A stretch of 64,000 nt of DNA from Aliivibrio finisterrensis_A (GTDB lineage Bacteria > Pseudomonadota > Gammaproteobacteria > Enterobacterales > Vibrionaceae). The position numbers and the translations under genes are program-made. The notes under the pieces were generated by a model. It saw only the letters and a program-made list of their open reading frames with translations. It did no database searches and was not told the origin of the DNA. Shown piece by piece: positions 25,640 through 34,662 of the stretch. Location of the stretch: NCBI RefSeq assembly GCF_004167675.1, contig NZ_SEZQ01000001.1; one strand, 5' to 3'. The stretch's first letter is position 1, and the number at the start of each line of letters is the position of its first letter.

Positions 25640-27292
25640 TTAGTTAGCGCGAGATAAAATTGAGTCTGTTAAGGCAAGCAGTTGAGGTTGAGAGATCTCA
25701 CTACTGTTAGCGATTTCTCTTTGCTCAATAAGTACACTTTGTAAAATTTCTTTTGTGGTTAACGGGTTGGCAAGAACAACTCTAAACACAATCGTAGGAT
25801 TATATTGATAAGCCTCTGGAGTCAATCGTGTTCGAGAAACAAAAGATTTCCCAGTCTCGCGTTGCGTTTTTTGGATGTACTTTGTTAAATTATCCAAATG
25901 CTCATAGATGTCAGCTCTTTCAGTATCGTTAGCTAAGCGTAATGCTTGTTTTACTTTTGATGGGACATAACGATAAGTCAGTAAGCAAAGTTCAGGCTCT
26001 GTTACGATCTCAAAATCGTCTTGTTGTTGGATCAACTCAGAGAAATATTTTGCTTTTTCTATACTTTGGTTAATTAATAGTTCGTAACCCGGGCGGCTAA
26101 TAACGTTGAAGCAAGAGTATAATAACATCGCCATTCCGCTACGAGAGCCTTCAAGCGTATGTCGGCCTAGATCTTTTGAGCCTTTTCGTAAGATGTACTC
26201 AGCATGATGTTGAATAGAAGACATGAGTTCTGGATCTTTAAAGATAACCATACCTGCCCCCATTGGAACATAAAGTTGCTTATGCGCATCAATCGTTACC
26301 GAATCCGCTAAATCAATACCATCCAATAGATGACGATAGGTATTTGACATTAATGTTGCACCACCCCAAGCGGCGTCGACGTGGAAATGACATGCCTCTT
26401 TTTGAGCAATTTTTGCAAGTTGGCGTAGTGGATCAATGGTGCCAGTTTCTGTGGTTCCAGCAACACCAATAATCGCCAATGGTTTAATGTTTTTCTCTTT
26501 TGCGGCAGCAATTTTTAACTGTAAGTCATCTAAGCAAATACGATTGTTATTGTCGGTTCTGACCGCAATGACACCATCTTGACCAATACCTAGAACGTCA
26601 GCGGCTTTTTTGACCGAGTAATGACCTCGCTCAGAAACGAAAATGGCAAGGCCATTGCATTTGTAATGAGTAAGGGCAGCAAATAAGCCTTGTTTAGCGA
26701 TGCCTTCAAAATCACCATCTGGTTTAAATAGTCGATTTCTTGCAACCCAGAGTGCGGTAATATTTGCAATGGTTCCACCAGAACAGAATGCACCTAAAGA
26801 GTGATCTGCACTGTGCATCCAGTGTTGGTAAAATGCATCTTTCTCACCATAAATAAGGCGGTGTAAGATCCCAAGGACTTGACGCTCTAGTGGAGTGAAT
26901 GCTTTGGATGTTTCAATTTTAACCAAGTTTTGATTTAGAGCGATCATGATTTTAGACAACGGCATTAAGAAATAAGGCAATGCCGAGGTCATATGACCGA
27001 TAAAACTTGGCGCAGAAGTATGAACAGATTGAGATACAAGGTTATCTAATAAGTGCTCGGTATGTTCAGAAACATAAGTAGGCGTTTCTGGCATTGAAGA
27101 GTCAGTAAAATCTTTTTCGATTTCAGTTAGAGGCTTCTCTTCTGCAACTATATGTTCTCGTAAGAATTGATTCAGGTTTTGAGAGAGTTCTTGCTCAATT
27201 TTTCCAAGAGTCGAATCGGGCGCTTCCGGAACAGTAAAAATTCGCAGCATGCTTTCTAAATTGGCATCCGCTGTCTTGTTGTCTGTTACCAT
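25640..27292 (-). CDS. panP: Pyridoxal-dependent aspartate 1-decarboxylase PanP
   Basis: Makes beta-alanine from aspartate for pantothenate and coenzyme A, replacing the pyruvoyl enzyme PanD in many vibrios. It is a 550-residue group II decarboxylase. The pyridoxal-phosphate lysine is Lys338 in VTIDAHKQLYVPMGAG, the cofactor Asp306 is in HVDAAWGG, and the substrate-side segment SGGTIANITALWVARN lies near 171. Its first 80 residues form the helical dimerisation arm of the family. The start is ATG 27292. Monocistronic with its own terminator. A related family member (glutamate or diaminobutyrate decarboxylase) is the alternative, but length and sequence match PanP. Confidence 0.92.
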   Translation of the reverse strand: MVTDNKTADANLESMLRIFTVPEAPDSTLGKIEQELSQNLNQFLREHIVAEEKPLTEIEKDFTDSSMPETPTYVSEHTEHLLDNLVSQSVHTSAPSFIGHMTSALPYFLMPLSKIMIALNQNLVKIETSKAFTPLERQVLGILHRLIYGEKDAFYQHWMHSADHSLGAFCSGGTIANITALWVARNRLFKPDGDFEGIAKQGLFAALTHYKCNGLAIFVSERGHYSVKKAADVLGIGQDGVIAVRTDNNNRICLDDLQLKIAAAKEKNIKPLAIIGVAGTTETGTIDPLRQLAKIAQKEACHFHVDAAWGGATLMSNTYRHLLDGIDLADSVTIDAHKQLYVPMGAGMVIFKDPELMSSIQHHAEYILRKGSKDLGRHTLEGSRSGMAMLLYSCFNVISRPGYELLINQSIEKAKYFSELIQQQDDFEIVTEPELCLLTYRYVPSKVKQALRLANDTERADIYEHLDNLTKYIQKTQRETGKSFVSRTRLTPEAYQYNPTIVFRVVLANPLTTKEILQSVLIEQREIANSSEISQPQLLALTDSILSRAN

Positions 27293-27467
27293 GGTATCTG
27301 TTCTATTCTGTTGGTGATTAAAAAAGCAAAGTTGCGTTCTCTTTGCCCATGACTAAGGGCACAATTTAGAACAAAATAAGAAAAATGTCTTGTCTAAATG
27401 TGCCACATGGACTTTTGAGGGCATAAATTGTTATAAAACTAAGCGCTTTGTTGAATTAATAAACAAA

Positions 27468-27980
27468 TTATTTGCAGCTAATATCGCTGATTTGAGTGAT
27501 TGTTTTATTATAGGCTTTTAGCGGAGCATCAATTTCTTTTGGGTGGCTAAGAATGTCGGCAAAAGCAGAGCGCAATTCATAGTTTTGTTTATGTGGCGGT
27601 GCTTGGCGATCGTCAAAGGTGATTTTTGCGACTTTGCCTAATGCATCATCGTTCATGGAAAGTGACTTTATTTCTTTTTGGTCAAGTTGTAGCCATGATT
27701 CGATAGATTGATTTGTTTTTACTTTTGAAGGGTCATTCTTTAAATAAAAGTCTACCGCTGCACGATTTAATTCAAAATGATGTTTACGGCCTTTTAGAAA
27801 CCAGTCGCCAACACTTTCTAAATTTGGATCTTTTTTAACTGTAATAGCAATCAGCTCTTCATACCAAGTTAAAGAGGCATCAACATATTGGCTGTATTTG
27901 TCACTTAAACATTCAGTATTAGCTGCTTGAGCAGAGGTAGCTAGTAAAGCGAAAGGTAAAATGAGCGCGGCAAGTTTCAT
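27468..27980 (-). CDS. Periplasmic protein of unknown function
   Basis: 170 residues with a clean signal peptide (hydrophobic core ALILPFALLATSAQA, cleavage after AQA at 19). The mature part is helical and charged, with one Cys near each end (in NTECLSD and the C-terminal SDISCK), which could form a disulfide tying the termini. I recognise no domain. It is located between panP and lysO on the same strand with separate spacing. Probably a small periplasmic protein conserved in vibrios; function unknown. Confidence 0.75.
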   Translation of the reverse strand: MKLAALILPFALLATSAQAANTECLSDKYSQYVDASLTWYEELIAITVKKDPNLESVGDWFLKGRKHHFELNRAAVDFYLKNDPSKVKTNQSIESWLQLDQKEIKSLSMNDDALGKVAKITFDDRQAPPHKQNYELRSAFADILSHPKEIDAPLKAYNKTITQISDISCK

Positions 27981-28089
27981 TACAAATCCTTAAGAATGAA
28001 TCGTTATTATTAATTTTGAATTGTAGGGAGAGTGACATTAAAAGCAATTGAAACAACTCACAATGTGACGCTTCCCTACTATTTGTATA

Positions 28090-28989
28090 TTATAGAGAAA
28101 CAAAAAATAACATTAAAAACGGAACCAATAGACTTAAAATAAACCCACTCACTATTGCAATAGGAACACAGCGTATGCCTCCACAATTTTGAATTACCGG
28201 CAGAGTGAAGTCCATTGCTGTTGCTCCCGCATAACCAATAGAAGTGACTGGGTAGCGATGAATCAAGGTTGGAATCAATAATAGAGCGACTAATTCACGC
28301 ATTAACTCATTTAAGAAGGCGGCACCACCATAGACTGGTCCTAATGCATCACCCATTAAAATACCTGCCAGAGAATACCATCCGAATCCTGACGCCATTG
28401 CTAAACCATGCTGCAAAGGAATATCTAAAATAAGCGCAGCAATAAGTCCACCAATTAATGATGTAGTGAGAATCACCAACGCAATGATTATCCCATGCTT
28501 ATTAAGTAGTATTTGACGAAGTGATAGTCCACTGTTTCGAAGTTGAATACCAATTAAAAAAAGCAAGATTAGTAGAATTAATTCGCTGGCTTCCTCTACC
28601 CAAGATAAATCAATGCCACTGATTAAACCAAAGAGCAGGCCAGCCGCAACGGCGAGCAATAGCTTGGCTGACTCTAAGATCATTTTAAATAAAGGTAGGG
28701 TGTTTTTATTTCCCTCAGCATTGAGCGGAAAAAGTTTATCCATTATTGGTAATACGGCTAGGTTACATGCACTAATACAGATAAAAAATGCGGTGGTTAT
28801 CGTCAATATTTGATTTAAGTTTTGTGCTAAATTATCAAGAGCAGCGAGGCTTAACCCCATAAGAGCAAGTATAATCGTAACTAAATGACTGGTAGCAGCA
28901 TTAATGTATTGAAGAGGTTGTTTTTTGTGTAATGGGATTAAATAACCAAAAAGCAGTGGTAAAAAAACAAATAACATTCCAGAAAGCAT
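28090..28989 (-). CDS. lysO: Lysine exporter LysO (YbjE family)
   Basis: Inner-membrane L-lysine exporter. At 299 residues with about eight TMs it has the usual length and layout: N-terminal DUF340 half (residues 1-95), linker, then the conserved half. Diagnostic segments are ALILDIPLQHGLAMASGFGWYSLAGILMGD (about 187-215), GGAAFLNELMRELVALL and AGATAMDFTLPVIQNCGG. ATG 28989 has GAGG 8 nt upstream. The HDOD gene precedes it by 88 bp on the same strand, with a hairpin between them. In E. coli the gene is ArgP-controlled; I identified no ArgP site here. Confidence 0.92.
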   Translation of the reverse strand: MLSGMLFVFLPLLFGYLIPLHKKQPLQYINAATSHLVTIILALMGLSLAALDNLAQNLNQILTITTAFFICISACNLAVLPIMDKLFPLNAEGNKNTLPLFKMILESAKLLLAVAAGLLFGLISGIDLSWVEEASELILLILLFLIGIQLRNSGLSLRQILLNKHGIIIALVILTTSLIGGLIAALILDIPLQHGLAMASGFGWYSLAGILMGDALGPVYGGAAFLNELMRELVALLLIPTLIHRYPVTSIGYAGATAMDFTLPVIQNCGGIRCVPIAIVSGFILSLLVPFLMLFFVSL

Positions 28990-29011
28990 GATCTAAACCT
29001 CATCCATGAAG

Positions 29012-29034
29012 AAGCCTTGAGAATATCAAGGCTT
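29012..29034. terminator. Hairpin between the HDOD gene and lysO
   Basis: AAGCCTTGA and TCAAGGCTT form a perfect 9-bp stem. The T run (TTTTT) follows on the plus strand, whereas both neighbouring genes read on the minus strand, where only CTTCTTC follows. It may be a weak terminator or attenuator ahead of lysO. Confidence 0.4.
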
Positions 29035-29077
29035 TTTAACGACATCAATATAAGTTGGTTGTTTTGATGTAATTAAA

Positions 29078-30004
29078 TTACAAACCGCTACTTCTTAATG
29101 TTTCTTTGATTCTATCTTTAAATTGACTATCGGTCAGGTTACTGAGTGTGTAGAGAGCTTCTGCGCCTTCTAATGTAATTTCAACGTCATGATCGTCAAT
29201 GGCGTCATCTTTGTTTCTAAACATCAAAAGGTGACTCGCAATACGAGCAATGTCTAAGTAATTAATAAGATAACTAGAGTCTGAGGATTTTTCTTCGTTA
29301 GTTGCCACAGATAAAAAATCACCATCAAACTGCCAGTGATTGAGTACATGATAGCTGGTGTCATTACACTCTTTATTAAAAATATAGACCGCTAATTCAA
29401 GGTCTAAATAATTGCCTTTCTCAAGATAATCATAGTATTGATTTACAAGGCAAAATAAACCTATATCCGCAAGTAACCCGGTCAAGAGTGCTTTTTCTGG
29501 CTCAAGGTAATCAAGCGAGCTATCTTCAGATGCTTTTGTTATCTCTTCACATACCATGGTCATTACTGCCGCAAATTCACGAGATCGAGCTGCACTTTTA
29601 CGTAATAGCGAGTTACATTCTTTATTCAGATCACTTGAGTGCTTTAATTGTTCAATCGCTTGTGCCGTTACAATATCACGCACGCGAAAAATACCGAGAC
29701 GTGAAACTGCCGTTAATACATCGGTACAAGTAATATTTCGTCGATTAAAGACCACAGAGTTTGCCATTCTAATCACAATGGCGGTGAGACTCGGGTCTTC
29801 TAATAGAGTATCTGAGACATCTTTAATTAATGTGCCTTCAAGGGTACATAGCTTTTGGATTTTAAGAACAACATCAGGGATTGGTGGTAATTGGATATCA
29901 CCTGATGAAATGAGTTGAGATGCCATTTGGCTAAATTCAGTTCTTAAAGCTGCCAGTACCTTTTCTTTATCATGAGATAACCAAAAAAAGGATAGATGAT
30001 TCAT
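29078..30004 (-). CDS. HDOD domain protein
   Basis: 308 residues with an HDOD domain at about 35-240: LPPIPDVVLKIQKLC, DVSDTLLEDPSLTAIVIRMANSVVFNRR, AVSRLGIFRVRDIV and GLLADIGLFCLVNQYY. HDOD proteins resemble HD phosphohydrolases but lack the metal-binding His-Asp pairs. They act as scaffolds in signalling to motility, c-di-GMP or competence systems. No sensor or output domain is attached. It lies divergent from tfoX, which may be meaningful, but no direct link is visible. Confidence 0.87.
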   Translation of the reverse strand: MNHLSFFWLSHDKEKVLAALRTEFSQMASQLISSGDIQLPPIPDVVLKIQKLCTLEGTLIKDVSDTLLEDPSLTAIVIRMANSVVFNRRNITCTDVLTAVSRLGIFRVRDIVTAQAIEQLKHSSDLNKECNSLLRKSAARSREFAAVMTMVCEEITKASEDSSLDYLEPEKALLTGLLADIGLFCLVNQYYDYLEKGNYLDLELAVYIFNKECNDTSYHVLNHWQFDGDFLSVATNEEKSSDSSYLINYLDIARIASHLLMFRNKDDAIDDHDVEITLEGAEALYTLSNLTDSQFKDRIKETLRSSGL

Positions 30005-30434
30005 TGTTAATTCATATCTTTGAGTAATACCTTAATGATACAGGATTTTTATCGTTTCTAAAAAAAAACTCAATAAAAAGGGATCATTTACTAAGAAGTT
30101 GATATGAAATAAAAATAGAAAGGGGGTTACTGTTATTACGAAAAGATAAATAAGTTACATTATATAACTAAAGTGAATGATTAATGTGAGCCCTGTCAAT
30201 GAAACACTAGGTAATAATATGAGACTATAATGTGATGTCGGCCTGAAAGAAAACTTACTTTGTTTCATAAACTAAAGCTCCAATGTGTGATCGTAATAAT
30301 AAAAAACACAGTAAATTCATGGCTTATAAGAAAAATAATAGATAAATTTAAGTTGTATGTTTAATATTCAGTTGCTTGGTGTCAAATTTATGACAGGGAC
30401 GGGGGTCGCTAAGTTTAAGATCAAGGAGATCGAA
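30005..30434. other. 430-bp region between HDOD gene and tfoX
   Basis: AT-rich with no gene longer than a few codons. It contains one CRP-like half-and-half site (listed separately) and a 5-bp hairpin TGTCA/TGACA (30380-30395), 40 bp before the tfoX start. The long untranslated leader expected for a tightly controlled competence regulator would lie here. I looked for a GEMM c-di-GMP riboswitch core and did not find it. Confidence 0.4.
30185..30200. promoter_or_regulatory. CRP-like site upstream of tfoX
   Basis: TGTGAGCCCTGTCAAT has a perfect TGTGA half, 6-nt spacer and a 3-of-5 TCACA half. It is 235 bp before tfoX. The match is weak on the right. Confidence 0.3.
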
Positions 30435-31019
30435 ATGAACCATTTAGAGGAACGCTTTTTTAACTTTGTAAAAAAACTAGGTCGATTCAATAAACGCTCA
30501 ATGTTCGGTGGTGTTGGCTTATTCACTGATGATGCTATGTTTTCACTTGTTACAGAAGGGCGCTTGTATGTTCGTGGTGGTGGTGAGGTTGATAACACGT
30601 TTGAGAAATTAGGCTGTGAACGTTTTAAGCATGTAAAGAAAACCACTATTGCTACTGTTAATTATTTTGATGTTAGTGACCTATTTGAGAAGAACTCTGC
30701 TTTGTTGATGGAGATTATTCAAGAAACTATGGAAAATTCACGACTTGAACGAGAGTTTAAGAAGTCAAAAGAAAATCGTCGTTTACGTGATCTGCCTAAT
30801 ATGCAATTAACGCTAGAAAGAATGGTGAAAAAAGCGGGTGTTCCTGATGTAAGCTCATTTTTTGAAATTGGTGCTGTTGATGTATTTAAAAAAGTAAATA
30901 CAACTTATGGCGGTGACGTAGATGTAAAACTTTTATGGAAATTTGCAGGCGCAGAATCAGGGGTGCACTGGACGTTACTTCAAGAACCAATGAAAAGAGC
31001 ATTATTACAACAGGTTTAA
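30435..31019 (+). CDS. tfoX: TfoX/Sxy-family DNA transformation regulator
   Basis: Sxy/TfoX proteins work with CRP to switch on competence genes, and in vibrios also type VI secretion or motility programmes. The 194 residues show the N-terminal TfoX domain (KLGRFNKRSMFGGVGLFTDDAMFSLV, about 10-35) and the C-terminal domain (RRLRDLPNMQLTLERMVKKAGV onward, about 116-190) in normal order and length. ATG 30435 has AAGGAGAT in front. An in-frame ATG 26 codons upstream has no such site. Vibrios carry two paralogues, TfoX and TfoY. I chose tfoX from the neighbourhood (panP, lysO), but tfoY is not excluded. Confidence 0.85.
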   Translation: MNHLEERFFNFVKKLGRFNKRSMFGGVGLFTDDAMFSLVTEGRLYVRGGGEVDNTFEKLGCERFKHVKKTTIATVNYFDVSDLFEKNSALLMEIIQETMENSRLEREFKKSKENRRLRDLPNMQLTLERMVKKAGVPDVSSFFEIGAVDVFKKVNTTYGGDVDVKLLWKFAGAESGVHWTLLQEPMKRALLQQV

Positions 31020-31077
31020 TGTTCGTTTGGGAAGTCGTTAGATTAGATAGTTTAGTTAGAGTTATAGTCTGCTATAT

Positions 31078-31126
31078 AAAAAAACCTCGTTATCCATTCA
31101 GTATGAAGGTATAACGAGGTTTTTTT
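31078..31126. terminator. Bidirectional terminator of tfoX and the OMP gene
   Basis: AAAAACCTCGTTAT pairs perfectly with ATAACGAGGTTTTT around a 16-nt loop, with T and A runs outside. It lies between two convergent genes. Confidence 0.85.
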
Positions 31127-31173
31127 GCTTTAAATTTATGATCAAATACTTATGTAGATTGGTATTCTATAAA

Positions 31174-31725
31174 TTAGTATTTAAAGCGTGCAGTTAGCAT
31201 CACTTGGTCACCATAAATGCCGTTAAAACGACCTTCTGCGCCAATTGAAAATAGTTCTGTTGAGTGGAAGCGGCCGTACACAGAGAATAACGTATCGTCG
31301 TTCCCTTCAATTGATAGGTAACCTACTTTACCACCGACTTCTAGTTGAGGACCTAACCACTGGCGTACGCCTAAGTTAAGTTCCATACCAGTATCATTTT
31401 TGTAATGTTTGTTATCATCAATAACGCGAAGTAGCATTTCACCAGTAATGTCAGCCCAGTTATTTACTGGCGCGTGAAAACCAAGGCCAGTTGCTAAATC
31501 GTAATCGCCATCTAATTCAGAGTCGATTGAAACAATCGCGTGTGCATTAGGATGAATTGATGTGCTTAAACCAGCACCGAATGTTGAAGGGCTAAATCCA
31601 ATGCGAGCTTCAACATAGTCGTAGCTAAAGTTACTCATGATGGCATTGTTTGGATCATTATCTGCAGCCATTGATGTTGCTGAGATGAACATTAGGCTTG
31701 AAGCTAAAAGTGTCTTACGGATCAT
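31174..31725 (-). CDS. Small outer-membrane beta-barrel protein
   Basis: 183 residues with a signal peptide (cleavage after SMA near 20). The mature part shows alternating hydrophobic/polar strands separated by Gly/Asp/Asn turns (YVEARIGFSP, LEVGGKVGYLSIEG, FSVYGRFHS, MLTARFKY). The C-terminal aromatic residue is typical of BAM-assembled barrels. The size suggests eight strands, like OmpA/OmpX-type barrels. No specific family recognised; vibrios have many such uncharacterised proteins. Confidence 0.75.
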   Translation of the reverse strand: MIRKTLLASSLMFISATSMAADNDPNNAIMSNFSYDYVEARIGFSPSTFGAGLSTSIHPNAHAIVSIDSELDGDYDLATGLGFHAPVNNWADITGEMLLRVIDDNKHYKNDTGMELNLGVRQWLGPQLEVGGKVGYLSIEGNDDTLFSVYGRFHSTELFSIGAEGRFNGIYGDQVMLTARFKY

Positions 31726-31993
31726 GATATTTAAAACCTATCAAATTAGTGCTGTAACCAAAAAGTATTTCAAATACTAACAGAAATGACTATTTTTGCT
31801 AGAGTAGGAATATATAAAATTTGGAGTTACTGCAAGAGTCAAAAAATTAACGTAGTGCTTATTATTGTATAGTTAAGCAAAAAATATGCCGTATTTATAA
31901 TAATAAAGCTCTAGTTTATTTTATTAAATAGAACTGTATTGCGCTCTGTGGGTTAGGTACACTGATTGAAATGGATAAAATTTGGATAACAAT

Positions 31994-33295
31994 ATGAATG
32001 AATTAAAAAAATACGCTGCAATTGGTGGTGCTGTAGTGCTTGTTGCTTGCTGGCCATTTGCGACAGGGAAGATTGGAGAGGCGATTTTTAAAGATGGTAT
32101 TGCTTCGTATCACAACGCTATCATTGAAGTTGAATCTGTATCTTATGATAGAGGCTACCTTAGCTCTCAAGCACAAAGCCGTATTCATGTTATAGATCAA
32201 GGTTTAAGTCAAGAGTTAGAGCTCGCGGGTTATCCAACTGAAATTTTAGTTAATCACGATATTTCTCATGGTTTATTTTCGGTTTCTTCAGTTTCTAAAT
32301 TTGTAAGTACGGGAGATACTTCTGATTTTATTCAAGGGCTAACACTGACAACAGACAGCAAGCTAACTGGCACCACAGATTTATTACTGACAAGCAAAGA
32401 TACGAATTTTGCTACTGCGGATTTACAAGCTCAAGGGGTTGAAAAGCTATTCTTAGCTGCAGCGGAATTATCTGCGACGATTGAGAAAGATGGGCAATTC
32501 TCTCTGACATACCAATTACCTAAAACAGAACTGCGTTTAGATAACCAATCTGCAATGATAGTTGATAATGTCGCTGGTCAAAGTGTTGGTCATTATATAG
32601 ATGATATTTTTATTGGTGAGGCGGACATTGCTTTAGATAAATTGACGCTAAGTGATACTCAAAGCAATAGCCATAATGAGATTAAAGGGCTTAAATACAC
32701 GAGTGTAAATCAGTTAACTGAAGTAAAAGATAAAGCAGAAGAAAATAGCTTTACTACTCAAAATCGATTGATTTTAGAAGAGGCGCTGACGGATGCTGGC
32801 GTAGTGAAGAATGGTGTTTTTGATATTAGTTTCGAAAACCTAAATTATGATGGTTTAAAAGCGTTAATTCCACTGCTTCAAGAGCAAGAATTGACCAATG
32901 AGAATATTGAGAAGTTACTCCTGTCGTTTGACTTACTTGCAGCGAAAGGGTTTAACGTTAATATTAATGAATTCAGTGCTGAAGTACTTGGTAGTAAATT
33001 AAACAGTAATGTTTTGCTTACGTTACCAGCAGGTACGGCGAGAGCATCACAAAACGCTGATCAGTTAATTAAAACAGTAACAGGCTCTACTGAATTAGTC
33101 ATTGCTAAAAAGTTAGTGGATGAAACACCAGAACTTCGCATGCAAATGGATGAGTTACTTATTAATGAATTTGCCGTTGAAGACGGTGATAATTATCGAT
33201 TAGCAGCGACTATTTCTGATGGCCAGATCGAATTATTGAATGGTCAGAAAATGCCATTATTTATGTTGTTGGGTTTTTTAAGTTATCTACAGTAA
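31994..33295 (+). CDS. YdgA-like DUF945 family protein
   Basis: 433 residues beginning with an N-terminal signal anchor (YAAIGGAVVLVACWPFATGK) and the typical DUF945 opening: a short helix, then ASYHNAIIEVESVSYDRGYLSSQAQSRIHV (about 36-65). The rest is a long beta-rich periplasmic domain with AsmA-like character, ending at PLFMLLGFLSYLQ. E. coli YdgA is an inner-membrane-anchored periplasmic protein of unclear role. ATG 31994 is preceded by GGATAACAAT. The TTG at 31982 overlaps that region. Divergent from the OMP gene and followed by its own terminator. Confidence 0.85.
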   Translation: MNELKKYAAIGGAVVLVACWPFATGKIGEAIFKDGIASYHNAIIEVESVSYDRGYLSSQAQSRIHVIDQGLSQELELAGYPTEILVNHDISHGLFSVSSVSKFVSTGDTSDFIQGLTLTTDSKLTGTTDLLLTSKDTNFATADLQAQGVEKLFLAAAELSATIEKDGQFSLTYQLPKTELRLDNQSAMIVDNVAGQSVGHYIDDIFIGEADIALDKLTLSDTQSNSHNEIKGLKYTSVNQLTEVKDKAEENSFTTQNRLILEEALTDAGVVKNGVFDISFENLNYDGLKALIPLLQEQELTNENIEKLLLSFDLLAAKGFNVNINEFSAEVLGSKLNSNVLLTLPAGTARASQNADQLIKTVTGSTELVIAKKLVDETPELRMQMDELLINEFAVEDGDNYRLAATISDGQIELLNGQKMPLFMLLGFLSYLQ

Positions 33296-33315
33296 TCTAA
33301 AAGCATAGAGATAAG

Positions 33316-33343
33316 ATAGCTTACTTTAGTGAGCTATTTTTTT
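33316..33343 (+). terminator. Terminator of the YdgA-like gene
   Basis: ATAGCTTAC pairs with GTGAGCTAT (one G-U), 4-nt loop, followed by seven T residues. Confidence 0.75.
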
Positions 33344-33371
33344 ATCTGGATTGGTATTATTCGAGCGATTT

Positions 33372-33387
33372 AGTGAATTAGATCACT
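33372..33387. promoter_or_regulatory. CRP-like palindrome upstream of serC
   Basis: AGTGAATTAGATCACT: AGTGA-N6-TCACT, close to the TGTGA-N6-TCACA consensus with both halves one mismatch away. It is centred about 100 bp before the serC start codon. Confidence 0.4.
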
Positions 33388-33481
33388 TTATGATTTCTTT
33401 GTGGATCAAAAGGTGGTATTAATTTCTACATCAATATTTAAACATTCAATTTATTATAGATAGCAGGAGCCTTCGAGAAAC

Positions 33482-34564
33482 ATGGAAAAAGTATTTAACT
33501 TTTGTGCTGGTCCAGCAATGCTGCCAGTAGACGTTCTAGCCCAAGCTCAAAAGGAATTGGTGAATTGGAACGGCTTAGGCACTTCAGTGATGGAGATTAG
33601 CCACCGTAGTAAAGAATTTATTAAAGTCGCAGAAGAGTCAGAGCAAGATCTACGTGATTTATTATCAATTCCTGATAATTATAAAGTGTTATTTTGCCAA
33701 GGTGGTGCGCGAGCACAATTTGCAGCTGTTCCATTAAACTTACTTGATGGTAATACAAAAGCAGATTACGTCGATGCGGGTTATTGGGCGCAAAGTGCGG
33801 TAACTGAAGCAAAAAAATATTGTTCACCTAATGTAATCGAAGCCATTATTAATGTTGATGGTAAAAAAGCGGTTCAACCTGCCGCTGAATGGGCATTAAG
33901 TGATGATGCTGCTTATGTGCATTTTTGCCCAAATGAAACGATTGATGGCATTGAAATTAATGATTTACCAATAACAGATAAACCAATTGTTGCTGACATG
34001 TCGTCTACGATTTTGTCGCGTCAAATTGATGTATCAAAATATGGTGTGATCTACGCGGGTGCCCAAAAGAATATTGGCCCTGCTGGCTTAACGATTGTTA
34101 TTGTCCGTGATGACTTACTTGAGCTTGCCGCAGAAGCGCTTCCTAGTGTATTAAATTACGGCGTATTGGCAAAACAAGAGTCTATGTTCAATACACCACC
34201 AACATATGCTTGGTACCTTGCTGGCTTAGTTTTTAAATGGCTAAAAGCGAATGGTGGTATTGAAGCGATGGAAGCACATAACCGTAAGAAAGCGGCGGCT
34301 TTATACGATTATATTGACCAATCAGACTTCTATCGTAATGATGTTCATGCAGATAATCGCTCTCTAATGAATGTACCATTCCAATTAGCAAATCCTGAGT
34401 TAGATGCACAATTTTTGTCGCTGGCAGATGAGGCTGGCTTGAAAGCATTGAAAGGGCATAGAGTAGTAGGTGGAATGCGAGCATCAATTTATAACGCAAT
34501 GCCATTAGAAGGTGTGCAAGCGCTAGTTGAATTTATGAAGGCGTTTGAAGCAAAATACGCGTAA
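33482..34564 (+). CDS. serC: Phosphoserine aminotransferase SerC
   Basis: Pyridoxal-phosphate enzyme that converts 3-phosphohydroxypyruvate to phosphoserine for serine synthesis and acts in pyridoxine synthesis. The 360-residue length is standard. N-terminal FNFCAGPAMLP, HRSKEFIKVAEESEQDLRDLL (about 41-61) and the cofactor lysine Lys196 in YAGAQKNIGPAGL are intact. ATG 33482 has AGGAG about 12 nt upstream, a slightly long spacing. In E. coli serC is followed by aroA; here a terminator and convergent cydC follow. Confidence 0.97.
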   Translation: MEKVFNFCAGPAMLPVDVLAQAQKELVNWNGLGTSVMEISHRSKEFIKVAEESEQDLRDLLSIPDNYKVLFCQGGARAQFAAVPLNLLDGNTKADYVDAGYWAQSAVTEAKKYCSPNVIEAIINVDGKKAVQPAAEWALSDDAAYVHFCPNETIDGIEINDLPITDKPIVADMSSTILSRQIDVSKYGVIYAGAQKNIGPAGLTIVIVRDDLLELAAEALPSVLNYGVLAKQESMFNTPPTYAWYLAGLVFKWLKANGGIEAMEAHNRKKAAALYDYIDQSDFYRNDVHADNRSLMNVPFQLANPELDAQFLSLADEAGLKALKGHRVVGGMRASIYNAMPLEGVQALVEFMKAFEAKYA

Positions 34565-34590
34565 TTTTATTGCTTAAGATCTTTATAGTT

Positions 34591-34626
34591 AAAAGCCGAT
34601 ACTGTTTATTCAGTATCGGCTTTTTT
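34591..34626. terminator. Bidirectional terminator between serC and cydC
   Basis: AAAAGCCGATACTG pairs perfectly with CAGTATCGGCTTTT around a 6-nt loop, with further T residues on the plus side. Confidence 0.9.
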
Positions 34627-34662
34627 GTTTTAGCTATATCAGCAAGCTGGTGTCAGTATTGT

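Noticed and set aside
30350..30434. Possible c-di-GMP (GEMM-I) riboswitch in the tfoX leader, as found before tfoY in Vibrio cholerae
   Set aside because: I looked for the conserved GEMM core with its GACGCAAAGCC-like segment and tetraloop-receptor pattern and did not find it.
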